DNA of 20,192 bases, from contig BFEA01000091.1 of assembly GCA_003427395.1 (NCBI GenBank), positions 2,307,390 through 2,327,581 on the forward strand. The letters are read 5' to 3'. Of the stretch, positions 1-7,602 are shown piece after piece. Origin of the DNA: Chara braunii. Taxonomy: Eukaryota; Streptophyta; Charophyceae; Charales; Characeae. Each line of letters starts with the position of its first letter. Position 1 is the first letter of the stretch. The notes beneath the pieces are model-generated. The model was not told the origin of the DNA. It saw only the letters and a list, made by a program, of their open reading frames with translations, and made no database searches. The position numbers and the translations under genes are program-made.

Positions 1-575
1 GCTTTTCTAGGGCTGGCATCCTATTACCGACGCTTCATCAAGGGGTTCGCCGATATAGCGAAGCCCCTCACGAACCTGCTGAAGAAAGAGGAACAGCTGA
101 TCTGGACGCCGGAATGCGAAGCGGCGTTTCAGGCGTTGAAGGAGGCTCTGACATNTGCTCCTGTGTTGGCGCGCNNCNACCCNACAANACCGTTCGCACT
201 GTACACAGACTGGCAGCCTCAGGCGATATCGGCGGTGCTGACTCAGCACGGGAAGGACGGAAGGGAGCACGTCATTGAGTATGCATCCAAGACGCTGAGC
301 CAGGCGCAGGCTAATTACGAAGCGTGCAAAGGTGAATGTCTGGCAGTGGTGTGGGGGATCCAGCATTTCCGACCGTATCTTTACGACCAGAAATTTGTGC
401 TGGTAACGGATCATCACCTGCTGTTGTCCCTACGCAACAACACGAACCACACGGGGACGCTGGGCAGGTGGGCGGTGCGTCTGCAAGACTATGACTTCGA
501 CATCCGCCACCGTGCCACGCGGCAGCATGGTAACGCCGATGGATTGATGCGCCTCCTGCCGCCCTGGCCAACGAG
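1..575 (+). pseudogene. pol fragment: end of reverse transcriptase and RNase H domain
   Basis: The frame is open from base 1. Residues 1-28 contain FLGLASYYRRFIKGFADIAK, the signature at the end of gypsy reverse transcriptase where the connection region begins. The RNase H domain follows: the first acidic residue in YTDWQPQAISAVL (Asp codon 208), then GECLAVVWG (Glu codon 334), LVTDHHLLL (Asp codon 409) and HGNADGLMRL (Asp codon 538). All four catalytic acids of a retroviral-type RNase H are therefore present. Six Ns at 155-187 hide a few residues just before the first Asp. Past about 545-580 the plausible reading moves from frame 1 to frame 3, so the polyprotein is broken here. In life this enzyme removes RNA from the RNA-DNA hybrid during reverse transcription. 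Confidence 0.9.
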
Positions 576-1229
576 CGACTCATTCCGTGGAGGCCAGAAG
601 TCACGGCGACGAAACCGCACTACGGGGAGCTACACATGCTGCGCAAGAACGGCGCCTGAGTCCGGAATGGAGGTTTCGCCGGAAATGGCATACGCGATCT
701 CTTTGCCCTCATCCAACTCCCTCGCTCTCTCGTCTACTCCCTACTCGTCCCCTGAAACGCATCTAAGTCCCTGTTTCTTTTGTATTTGCCTATGGTCCCG
801 GATCAAGGAGGGTCACATCCGGGAGGGCCCAATTTTCTTTTATGGGTACAGTGTAGTCAGTGTCATATGGTCAAATCTCACGGACAGTGCGTTAGGTACC
901 GAAGTGAAAAGACATGGGTCTGTCCCAACTGTAGAACGGACCAAGTCCCTACCGAGAAGCGGTATCTGGACGCCAGAACAGCCGACGGATTTGCGCCAAG
1001 TGCCCGCCGAGCAGAAGCCTGGACGGACCCTCTGTTGCTTCGGAGGCTGTCAGGCGACTCGCTGTTAGAACTTACTAAAGCTGAGAGTCGGAGAGTCACG
1101 GAGCGGGCGCAGGACTATCGTTGGCAGGGACCGACGTTACAAAAACGGAAAGTCGATGATGACGGAGGGTCTAGCTGGTTGACGGTTCCACACCCTCTCG
1201 CTAGGTTCGATTGGACACGAGCCTCATGA
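576..1229 (+). pseudogene. pol spacer with half PHD-like finger (broken)
   Basis: Frame 3 carries the likely continuation between RNase H and integrase, with stops at 657-659 and 753-755 and then an open run from 756 to 1229. Codons 852-932 encode Cys-x2-Cys-x5-His-x2-Cys-x10-Cys-x2-Cys with Trp two residues before the fifth Cys. This matches the second half of a PHD finger (Cys4-His-Cys3 type); the first Cys pair is not visible. The segment after it is charged and ends in LTVPHPLARFDW, which resembles the lead-in to an integrase zinc domain. The reading then has to pass to frame 1 near 1195-1215. A chromatin-reading finger between RNase H and integrase would fit a targeting role, but that is inference. 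Confidence 0.55.
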
Positions 1230-2433
1230 AGAGGATGCGGTCCATTTCGCGGTCAAGTACACGGAAAAAGCCATTCAAAAGAACGGATGGTACTGGTCGG
1301 GAATTCGGGAAAATGTGAAATACATCGTTCAAAATTGCCCGGCCTGCGCGACGGACAAGGCACCGGTACAGATGCCTCGGACGATGATGCCCACTCGTGT
1401 AGAGCGCCCCTTTCAGAGGGTTAGCATCGATACGACGGATATCAACGTTCCGAGAGGTCTCGTCGATCAGGGAGAACTCAATGTTCTTTTAGTAGCCGTC
1501 GATCATTTTTCAAAATGGATCGAGGCGTACCCTATGACCAGCCGGAATTCGCAGGAGGTAACCTGGTACGTAAATCGATTTTTGTGCATGCATCTAGACG
1601 TAGAAGAGGTACACATGGAGAATGGGTCAGAATTTCAAGGCGAAGTAGAACGTCACCTAGTTAGGGCGGACGTTAAGATTATCTACTCGCCGGTCCATTG
1701 GCCGGTCCATTGGCCTCAAGCCAATGGCCTGGTAAAGAATACCAACCGACTGATTAAGACCGCCCTCAGACGGAATATCACTGCGGGAGACACCCGACCC
1801 TGGCCGGTCATTGTCGACCACATCTTGGCCGTTTATCAGGCTACCCCACACGGTAGTACTGGGGTGTCCCCCTTTCAATTGAGAACCAATAGTGTCCCTC
1901 GGGTGCAATTGTCCCCATTAGTAGGTACGGAAGTTAGAGCAACACGGGCCCAGAACTGAGATAAGGCCCGCCACTACATGGACTTAATGGCTAGGGCCTA
2001 TCCCCCGTTAGCTCGACGTCGACAGCAGGCCGTAGATCGGACACATCAACGGCAGATCCGTGACTACAAGAATCGACACGCGTCGGCGGGACCACTGCCC
2101 CGCTATAAAGTTGGGGACTTGGTGCAGGTACGAAAATCTGCGCGCTCCTCCAAGATCCACCCCTGCTACACAGGCATTTACCAGGTCACGGAAGTTGGCG
2201 CACAGGGACAACACTCCGTGAAGCTAATTCCCCGTCACAACTCCCAGGCCCGACCGCTGACACGACACGCTGCCGCGCTCCGACCCTTCCAGCCATCGCT
2301 AGGTCCCCTACGGACCCCCGCTCCTGCGAGATCACCCTCTCCTTCTTCATCCTCCTCCTCTTCCCAATCTGCCTCGTCCATTGGTGCTGAGAGTTTCAGG
2401 GAGCAGGATGAACCATCGTCAGCCGGAGCATGA
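1183..2433 (+). pseudogene. Integrase of element 1 (zinc domain, damaged DDE core, C-terminal tail)
   Basis: Frame 1 holds an HHCC zinc domain: GHEPHEEDAVHF, then NGWYWSGI, then NCPACA. The core follows, with the first catalytic Asp in VSIDTTDI and the usual LLVAVDHFSKWIEAYP block. The second acidic residue sits in VHMENGSEF, where the family has Asp in DNG; codon 1618 is Glu. The third is in NGLVKNTNR, where the family has Glu; codon 1735 is Lys. An extra Pro-Val-His-Trp comes from a 12-bp duplication at 1690-1713. A TGA at 1957-1959 stops the frame, and the next codons continue as a typical tail (RQIRDYKNRH, YKVGDLVQVRKSAR, YTGIYQVTEV), then a Ser/Pro-rich end stopping at 2431-2433. The family inserts element cDNA into the host chromosome; this copy cannot be expected to. 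Confidence 0.9.
1690..1713 (+). repeat. 12-bp in-frame tandem duplication in the integrase core
   Basis: The 12-mer CCGGTCCATTGG occurs twice without a gap or an N. It adds four residues (Pro-Val-His-Trp) just before the PQANG motif that precedes the third catalytic position. It keeps the reading frame and looks like a replication-slippage event. Confidence 0.9.
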
Positions 2434-2956
2434 GCCCCTCGAGCACTTCCAGACGCCGCTTGCAGATCGCTTGTTGCGGCATCGGTTCAATGAGGAAAGG
2501 CAGTTGCAATACGACATCCAGCAGGTGAAAGTGCCATCGCCCGGGGTTGCTGATTTGGCGGCGTACTCGTTGCTTTGCGATCGGCTGACGTATGCGGGGG
2601 TGTATGTGGACGTGACGCAGTTGCCTGGCCGGGAGACGACCCGAGTACTCATCGAGTTTCGCACGCTCCAGGTGGCACCCAACTTCGTGCACAACGTCGC
2701 CACCTTCATCGAAGACATGACGATCCTACCGCAGCCGAATCGGGAGCCAACGCGCAGCTTTGTGCGCGAATACGCAGTGGAAGCGGCCAGATCAGTGGCC
2801 AGATTGCGAGGACGGGGGGGACACCGATTCACAGCCCACAAAGTGCTGCTGCGTAGGGCAGAGGATAGACCGATTGCGTTGGTGTCGCAGCTCCCCGCGA
2901 TTCTCCCTCCCGCTGCTCCTCTCAACTTCCAAGCTATTCCCCCTGTCCCGTACTAA
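2408..2956 (+). CDS. Small ORF A downstream of pol, unknown function
   Basis: The first ATG of the frame is at 2408, inside the last 26 bases of pol in another frame, and gives 182 aa ending in TAA at 2954-2956. I do not recognise a family. The N-terminus is polar (HRQPEHEPLEHF). The middle alternates strand-like and helical stretches: AAYSLLCDRLTYAGVYVDV, RVLIEFRTLQV, FVHNVATFIEDM, then SFVREYAVEAARSVARL. The end is Pro-rich, AILPPAAPLNFQAIPPVPY. The end resembles that of the third small ORF (AFLPPIPPPLN), which suggests the two are diverged copies of one module. There is no signal peptide or membrane segment. The frame has no stops although the neighbouring pol is broken. The next ORF starts directly after its stop in the same frame. 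Confidence 0.6.
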   Translation: MNHRQPEHEPLEHFQTPLADRLLRHRFNEERQLQYDIQQVKVPSPGVADLAAYSLLCDRLTYAGVYVDVTQLPGRETTRVLIEFRTLQVAPNFVHNVATFIEDMTILPQPNREPTRSFVREYAVEAARSVARLRGRGGHRFTAHKVLLRRAEDRPIALVSQLPAILPPAAPLNFQAIPPVPY

Positions 2957-3535
2957 ATGCCTCCCTTCTTCTCCTACACCACCCTCCCCTACCAGCTCAC
3001 GGAGGGCCCTTATCCCATGCGCGAGTTCTCGGAGTATTTGGTGGAGCTAACTGACGTGGAGCCGCTGCCTTTCGCCGATGAAGACGCGTGGGAGTTGCAC
3101 CGTGCGCTGTACAAGTCGGTGGCGCTGGGAATGTTCCGGTTCTTCGTGGATCACGAAGACCACTGCATCGGGGAGCACTTCGTCGTCTACTACGTCATCA
3201 CACGGCCCAAGCCAGCGGAGAAGGAAGGGATGGTGGTGCTGTACCCCTTCGCCCAGCTCCAGACGATCGATGCGGGATTGTTGGAGCTCATACATCTTGA
3301 GCTCCTCTCCATTGCGCAAGTGATCGCGAGCGAGGAGGAGATCCAACCACGATTGCAGACGGCGCCGAACGTGGTCGTCATCTCAGATTACATTGCGCAG
3401 CGGGCGGAGAGGTTGGAGGACTTCCCGGAGGAAAGGCCGTTGCGGCCTCCCTTGTCGTATTCTCGACCAGCGGCACCAAAGGCCCCTAAGAAGACGCCGA
3501 AGAGGAAGAGACGCCACCCGTCGCCAGGAGCATAA
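2957..3535 (+). CDS. Small ORF B downstream of pol, unknown function
   Basis: The ATG at 2957 follows the stop of ORF A with no spacing and in the same frame (TAA then ATG); 192 aa, TAA at 3533-3535. No family is recognised. It is acidic in the middle (DVEPLPFADEDAWELH, FFVDHEDHCIGEHF), has strand-like blocks (HFVVYYVITRPK, GMVVLYPF), a helix (LLELIHLELLSIAQVIASEEE), another strand (NVVVISDYI), and ends in a very basic, Pro-rich tail (APKKTPKRKRRH) that could bind nucleic acid or act as a nuclear localisation signal. The overall order of helix, three strands and helix resembles the other two small ORFs, but sequence identity is too low to claim homology by eye. The zero-gap stop-start could allow termination-reinitiation or readthrough into one 375-residue product. 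Confidence 0.6.
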   Translation: MPPFFSYTTLPYQLTEGPYPMREFSEYLVELTDVEPLPFADEDAWELHRALYKSVALGMFRFFVDHEDHCIGEHFVVYYVITRPKPAEKEGMVVLYPFAQLQTIDAGLLELIHLELLSIAQVIASEEEIQPRLQTAPNVVVISDYIAQRAERLEDFPEERPLRPPLSYSRPAAPKAPKKTPKRKRRHPSPGA

Positions 3536-3836
3536 GGCAGCAGGATCCGCGACGACTAGGAAGTGATTCAGCCCGCGCGTGCGGTGACGCTCTGTAAGGA
3601 GATAGTCGTGCCATCGCCGCCCTTTCCGCGTGTGCCCGATCTCAATCTTGATGGAGCCGGGCCATCATTAGCAGCAGCAGACGGAGGAGGAAGCCGAATG
3701 GAATTTCCGGATCCCATATCCAGACCCCCCGTCCTCGCGGGACCTCTCCGTTCCCGCCAGCCACCCCGGGGTGCCCCGACCATTGACATTAGTAGTTCCT
3801 CCGAGCCGGACGGTCCATCCGACAGAGGTGGACTTC
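3536..3836 (+). other. Spacer between ORF B and ORF C, partly open
   Basis: No confident gene. Frame 2 is open to 3865 but has no early ATG; it includes a Ser/acidic stretch near 3780-3810 (IDISSSSEPD). Frame 3 is open from 3672 into ORF C and also lacks an ATG until 3837. ORF C may therefore begin further upstream at a non-ATG codon, or a start may have been lost. The stretch is C+G-rich with no clear repeat. Confidence 0.5.
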
Positions 3837-4283
3837 ATGGTGGAGCCCGCCACCATCAGGCTTGAGGCCATCGTGGGGGCGCCGCGCCCTGATCCGGCCT
3901 GGGAGCCATATCTGACAACCCATTTTCAAGGGTGTATTGCGGCGCGATTGGCTGGGACGCTCATCTACGAGACCGGGCAACGTCCCAATGCGATGTACCA
4001 CTTCCTTGTCTTCGCGGCGCAGAAGCGGGAGCGGCGACCTTACACCGAGACTCATGTGGTGATGACGGGTCCGGGGCCCCGATCGGTGCGCAAACGGGTG
4101 GTGCGAGCGGTGGCGGATCTGGCGCCCCGTGTCCTGTCTCATGTGCCGGGGGCTTTCCTCTATCGCTCGTTCGTGCAGCACCACTTCCATGAGGAAGATG
4201 CGCCGACGACTTCCGCGGCAATGGCCGCTTTTCTTCCGCCTATTCCGCCCCCTCTCAATCCCGACATATATCACTTCCTCTGA
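3837..4283 (+). CDS. Small ORF C downstream of pol, unknown function
   Basis: The first ATG in the frame is at 3837 and the TGA is at 4281-4283, giving 148 aa; the frame is open upstream to 3672, so the true protein may be longer. No family is recognised. Visible blocks are WEPYLTTHFQGCIAARLAGTLIYE, AMYHFLVFAAQKRERRPY, THVVMTGPGP, RSVRKRVVRAVADLAPRVL, and the end AAFLPPIPPPLNPDIYHFL. The block of two helix-like stretches followed by a Leu-Pro-Pro...Pro-Leu-Asn end parallels ORF A, including a charged Glu-Asp pair between them. I infer that A and C are paralogues. It is the last coding frame of element 1. Confidence 0.5.
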   Translation: MVEPATIRLEAIVGAPRPDPAWEPYLTTHFQGCIAARLAGTLIYETGQRPNAMYHFLVFAAQKRERRPYTETHVVMTGPGPRSVRKRVVRAVADLAPRVLSHVPGAFLYRSFVQHHFHEEDAPTTSAAMAAFLPPIPPPLNPDIYHFL

Positions 4284-4390
4284 TCACCCCCGTCTACCTT
4301 TCCCCTGTTCTCTCCTTCTCCTTCTCTTTATCGCCTTCTTCTCCTATCCCCAAAGTTCGCGCGATGGTACGCGCAGTGTATATATATAAA

Positions 4391-4414
4391 AAATAAATAA
4401 ATAAATAAATAAAT
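4391..4414. repeat. AAAT microsatellite, six units
   Basis: Six perfect AAAT units follow a TATATATA run and an A-run, directly downstream of the last small ORF. Confidence 0.95.
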
Positions 4415-4425
4415 CAATTACTTAC

Positions 4426-4463
4426 CGATCGGGCTAGCTGACGATGAAGGGGCCGCCCGATCG
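4426..4463. repeat. Hairpin repeat, copy 1
   Basis: The arms CGATCGGGC and GCCCGATCG are perfect 9-bp inverted repeats around a 20-base middle (AGCTGACGATGAAG is the shared core). A second copy lies 98-99 bases on, with a different outermost pair that is still complementary. Confidence 0.8.
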
Positions 4464-4474
4464 AATGTATACTA

Positions 4475-4494
4475 CGGGAGGGGGCGATGGAGGA
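4475..4494 (+). other. Candidate polypurine tract of element 1
   Basis: GGGAGGGGGCGATGGAGGA is almost pure purine and is followed by TG at 4495. In LTR elements plus-strand DNA synthesis starts from such a tract just before the 3' LTR. There is no LTR partner in the window to confirm it. Confidence 0.25.
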
Positions 4495-4522
4495 TGCAGG
4501 ACGCATCCACGTAGATTAGGAA

Positions 4523-4564
4523 GATGATCGGGCCAGCTGACGATGAAGAGGCCGCCCGATCATC
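4523..4564. repeat. Hairpin repeat, copy 2
   Basis: The arms GATGATCGGGC and GCCCGATCATC are perfect 11-bp inverted repeats. The middle matches copy 1 except for a few bases. The base pair C-G that extends the arm in copy 1 is T-A here, so the arms changed on both sides. Confidence 0.8.
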
Positions 4565-4905
4565 CAACATATGATGACATCAGCAGTCGGGAGACTGCTA
4601 ATTTTTCGGAACCCCCTGCATATCACAGATGTGATAAGCTCAGATCCATACCGCGCGGCTTGCCATATCCCTGAGGAAAAATCCCGCGGAAGCCTCGAAG
4701 TACGGACGCGGATAGAAAGGGTTTTTTTTTCTTTTTGCTTTTGTTTTCTTCTTGAAACGGCTTTTTCATTTTGTTTGGTTAATAACTCCCGCGGGCGAAT
4801 AGCGGTCGCGGTATGAAAACCAAGAAACAGGTGCGGTTGGGACTTTTTGAATTTTTGCTCGCACGCGCCCAAGCTCCGATTTCTTCGCGCGTCTCGCATC
4901 CCCGT

Positions 4906-6048
4906 TGTCGAGCGCATCGGTCCGGCACCGCACGCGGCGGCGTGCGACCCTCTCGGCCGCGTCACCCAGGAGTTGGACCAACCTCGTCACGAGCACACAA
5001 ATGGAGCTTCCTTAGGCCGCTCCGGCCGAGTGCGCCAGCCATACCTCTCGCGAGCCCCTACNCAGGAGTTGGACCAACCTCGTCACGAGCACACAAATGG
5101 AGCTTCCTTAGGCCGCTCCGGCCGAGTGCGCCAGCCATACCTCTCGCGAGCCCCTACGACAGGATAGGGCCTACGCGAGGCACAACTTACCTCCACCTTA
5201 CGGGAGCTGTCACCTCCCTTCGGTGGGNGTATCCCNGNCGAGCTACCANTCCACANTACGAAAGNTANTCNGTTGCAATCGCAGAGGTGGACCANCCGAG
5301 GGCGTTTCTCGTTTGCTGTAGCATAGGGGGTACGCGCGGTAATACGCCTATCGGACCCGCACGCGAACCGACATCTTGGGGGGCTGAAGTCCCAAGCGTG
5401 GCTCATCGTCGGTCGACTAGGACGCATCCTACACACCACACGCACACCACTTTACGAACAAACAAATAAAACGCGCATACACACATACAACACGACACAA
5501 CATAAACAACGCGACAACGCTCCTAGCCCCTCGGTAGTCAACCCATAACTTTTCGATGCGGAAATCGTATAGGCGTCGTGCGCGAGACTTATTATAAAAC
5601 CGTGCGGACGCAGGGCCTACGCATATCAACTCGCAATGCAAACATACGCAGGTAGTCGCAATGATGACGTACTATGTAGTACCCATAATCGTGCGGTCCT
5701 CGATAATTTCGAGGGTCGCATTTGGCACGCGCCTTGAGGGTTAATCTCTCGCGGTTGGATAACCGCCAAGCGCGGTTGGAGACCACACACCCTCTTCTGC
5801 ACTCTGTGCAGAGTGGGTGGTACACAGGTCCATACTTGTGGTGGCAGTCGTCTCTTGCGGTCCTGGGGGTGAGTCCTACCCCAGGCCTGGGAGGAAGTCA
5901 AGGGGTTTGACTTTGACGGTTGTCACGGACTATAACATCCAACTACAAAAACTCCAAAAAGCAAAGGATAACAGAGGGTCTTCCTTTGTACTTAATCCCA
6001 AATCTGGTTAACCCTTGCTCATGATCACCGTAAACCGCGTGCATACCC
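4906..6048 (-). repeat. 3' LTR of element 2 (minimum extent)
   Basis: This stretch aligns end to end with 19032-20192. In the last 750 or so aligned positions I count about 50 differences (about 93% identity), roughly four-fifths of them transitions. The match holds to base 6048, where the other copy reaches the end of the window, so the LTR may be longer, and the AT-rich promoter-like sequence at 6077 suggests it is. It contains a TATAAAAC on the plus strand at 5593-5600 and AATAAA at 5465-5470. A conserved hairpin is present near 5692-5722 with arms CCTCGA and TCGAGG extended by TGCG and CGCA. Ns at 5062 and 5228-5295 mark uncertain bases. Confidence 0.85.
4967..5157. repeat. Perfect 95-bp tandem duplication split by one N (probable assembly artefact)
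   Basis: Bases 4967-5061 and 5063-5157 are identical over 95 positions, with one N at 5062 between them. The other LTR copy lacks this duplication but has a different one of the same length around its own N. Confidence 0.9.
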
Positions 6049-6076
6049 TAGACCCTTATAAATATATACATAGGTT

Positions 6077-6086
6077 TATTTATATA
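6077..6086 (-). promoter_or_regulatory. Candidate TATA box for element 2 transcription
   Basis: On the minus strand this reads TATATAAATA, close to the plant TATA-box consensus. It lies just beyond the part of the 3' LTR that can be matched, so I infer that the LTR extends past it and that transcripts would start some 30 bases to the left. The equivalent position of the 5' LTR is outside the window. Confidence 0.35.
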
Positions 6087-6724
6087 GGACGATCACTTCT
6101 CACAGTCACGGTGGGACTTCTCTTAGCCATATATGTATGTAATCGCAGACAGTCACATCGAGAGTCCGAACCACAAAACATACTTGCAATCACATCAAAG
6201 ATACAACAAAGGTCTACGCANTACACGGGGTCAACTTCAACCATTCTCTATGCGCATACCCCTCGCTTTAGCCANGCAAACCTTACTCTTGTGCAACTCT
6301 CCAAAATAAATACTCAGTACTTTTGTTAAATGGCCATTCAATAAAGTTCGGGTAAGAACACAATGAAACAACTCAAACTACAAGGCTAAAGTCTTTAGGT
6401 TGAGTGGCAAGAGTGGATTGAAGTTGAGTCGTAAACCGACGAATCGGCAACCGACCTGTTATCAGTGATAACAGAAGACGATCCTCAAGGGATCAAGCTG
6501 AGTCTAGTCCTGATCTTGAATCAGACACCCCAAAGGATCTGTAACACAAGATAGGTCAAATGCCCAAGCTAAAACATCATCATATGGGGGATAAACCTCC
6601 ATAGCACCTTCTCACTCTAAGCTTTCTGCCAACTAAGTCCAAACTTGCCTCTAAGCCAGTGCGTAAAGCAAAGGTAAACTAATGGCTGAATTTCCCTTAT
6701 TCAGGGTGGATTGCCAAAATTGCC
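6087..6724. other. Non-coding stretch with isolated hairpins
   Basis: No gene is supported. Its left part may still be LTR (U3). A perfect 8-bp hairpin CTGTTATC/GATAACAG with loop AGT lies at 6456-6474, and a 6-bp one, CTGAAT/ATTCAG, at 6686-6704. No terminal polypurine tract of element 2 could be fixed here. Confidence 0.6.
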
Positions 6725-7345
6725 ACCTGTCAGAATATAATCTAACTCCTCTGATTTAGGAAAATTTCGGCAGCGCTTCCCGTAGGAAAAGTGCCTCTTC
6801 AGAATTTATACAAGCGCAAATATCAAACGCAGGAGTAGTCTATAACTTTGAAAAGTCAGATTCTGTCTAACTCCCTGGATCAGTAGAAATTTGGGCAGCA
6901 TCCCCTTTAGAGTTAGGGATTTCCCAGATTTATACTAAGCCAAATTTGAACTCAGCTTCCAACCTTGAGCTCCACTTAGACAAAGTCCGGCTAACTCCTT
7001 AGTTTTGTAAAAATTTCGGCAGCACTCCCCCTAGAAAAGTGTTTTCCCAAAATTTATACAAAGCCAAGTTTAGAACCTGGGACTAACTCTGACATCCCAA
7101 GACCCAATTTTGTCTAACCCCCTGAATTAGCAAAAAATTTGGGCAGCACTCCCTTTAGAAAAGGAGACTTTCCAGATTTTTACTAAGTCAGATATGACGA
7201 AAAGACAAACTGAACTTTGACAAGTCAAAATTTATCTAACTCCTTGAATCNGTAGAAATTTCGGCAGCGCTTCCCGTAGAGGAGGTAGCTTACCAGANTT
7301 TATACAGGTCCAAGTATAATAGCGAGCCTCAAAAAATGCAAAAAT
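6725..7345. repeat. Satellite of about 123 bp, five diverged tandem copies
   Basis: The motif TCTAACTCCYTGAATYAG recurs at 6741, 6866, 6990, 7113 and 7235, giving periods of 125, 124, 123 and 122. Each copy continues with AAATTTCGGCAGC (or GGGCAGC), a CCC...TAGA block, then a block near CAGATTTATACWAAG. The CCC...TAGA block is flanked by short arms that differ between copies but pair within a copy, for example ATCCC/GGGAT in copy 2, CACT/AGTG in copy 3 and CTCC/GGAG in copy 4. I see no coding frame running through it. Confidence 0.9.
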
Positions 7346-7602
7346 CGATCTAAGTAAAATAAAGTCAGCTTAGAAAATGCAGGAATTGACATAACTCCTA
7401 TCGCTCTAGCACGTGGCGAGCCTCTAAAGCAACTACCTGCCAACCGGAAACCCAGACCAAGTAGTAATCTCACTCAGCCACATGCAGGCCAAACCACAAA
7501 GGTAAGTACTCTCACCATCCCCAAGCCAATTTGAACAAACAATAGTTCATGACCTCTCAGTGAGTTATCCCCTCATAACCAACTTACATAAGGCATAGGC
7601 CA

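Larger units (their letters stand above)
1..4905 (+). mobile_element. Decayed Ty3/gypsy LTR retrotransposon, 3' part (element 1)
   Basis: The order RNase H, integrase, integrase tail on the plus strand is that of Ty3/gypsy (Metaviridae) pol; in Ty1/copia the integrase comes first. The window starts inside the polyprotein, so the 5' LTR, gag, protease and most of reverse transcriptase lie outside. After pol come three small open frames and a non-coding tail. The element is dead as read: frame changes near 545-580 and 1195-1215, stops at 657, 753 and 1957, and two altered integrase catalytic residues. The right limit is set by the LTR of element 2 at 4906, which seems to interrupt the tail. No second LTR of element 1 can be identified inside the window, so the 3' limit of element 1 is inferred. 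Confidence 0.85.
4284..4905 (+). other. Non-coding 3' tail of element 1, probably including part of its LTR
   Basis: No gene. The stretch starts with a pyrimidine-rich run (about 4289-4351), passes a TA/AAAT-rich piece, two 36-bp hairpin repeats and a purine-rich run at 4475-4494, then T-rich DNA around 4720-4775. A 3' LTR of element 1 probably begins in here, but no terminal repeat partner is in the window. The stretch ends where the LTR of element 2 begins at 4906. Confidence 0.5.

Noticed and set aside
4436-4463. CTGACGA in the 36-bp hairpin repeats as a hammerhead ribozyme core
   Set aside because: The second conserved box (GAAA) does not follow at a suitable distance in either copy.
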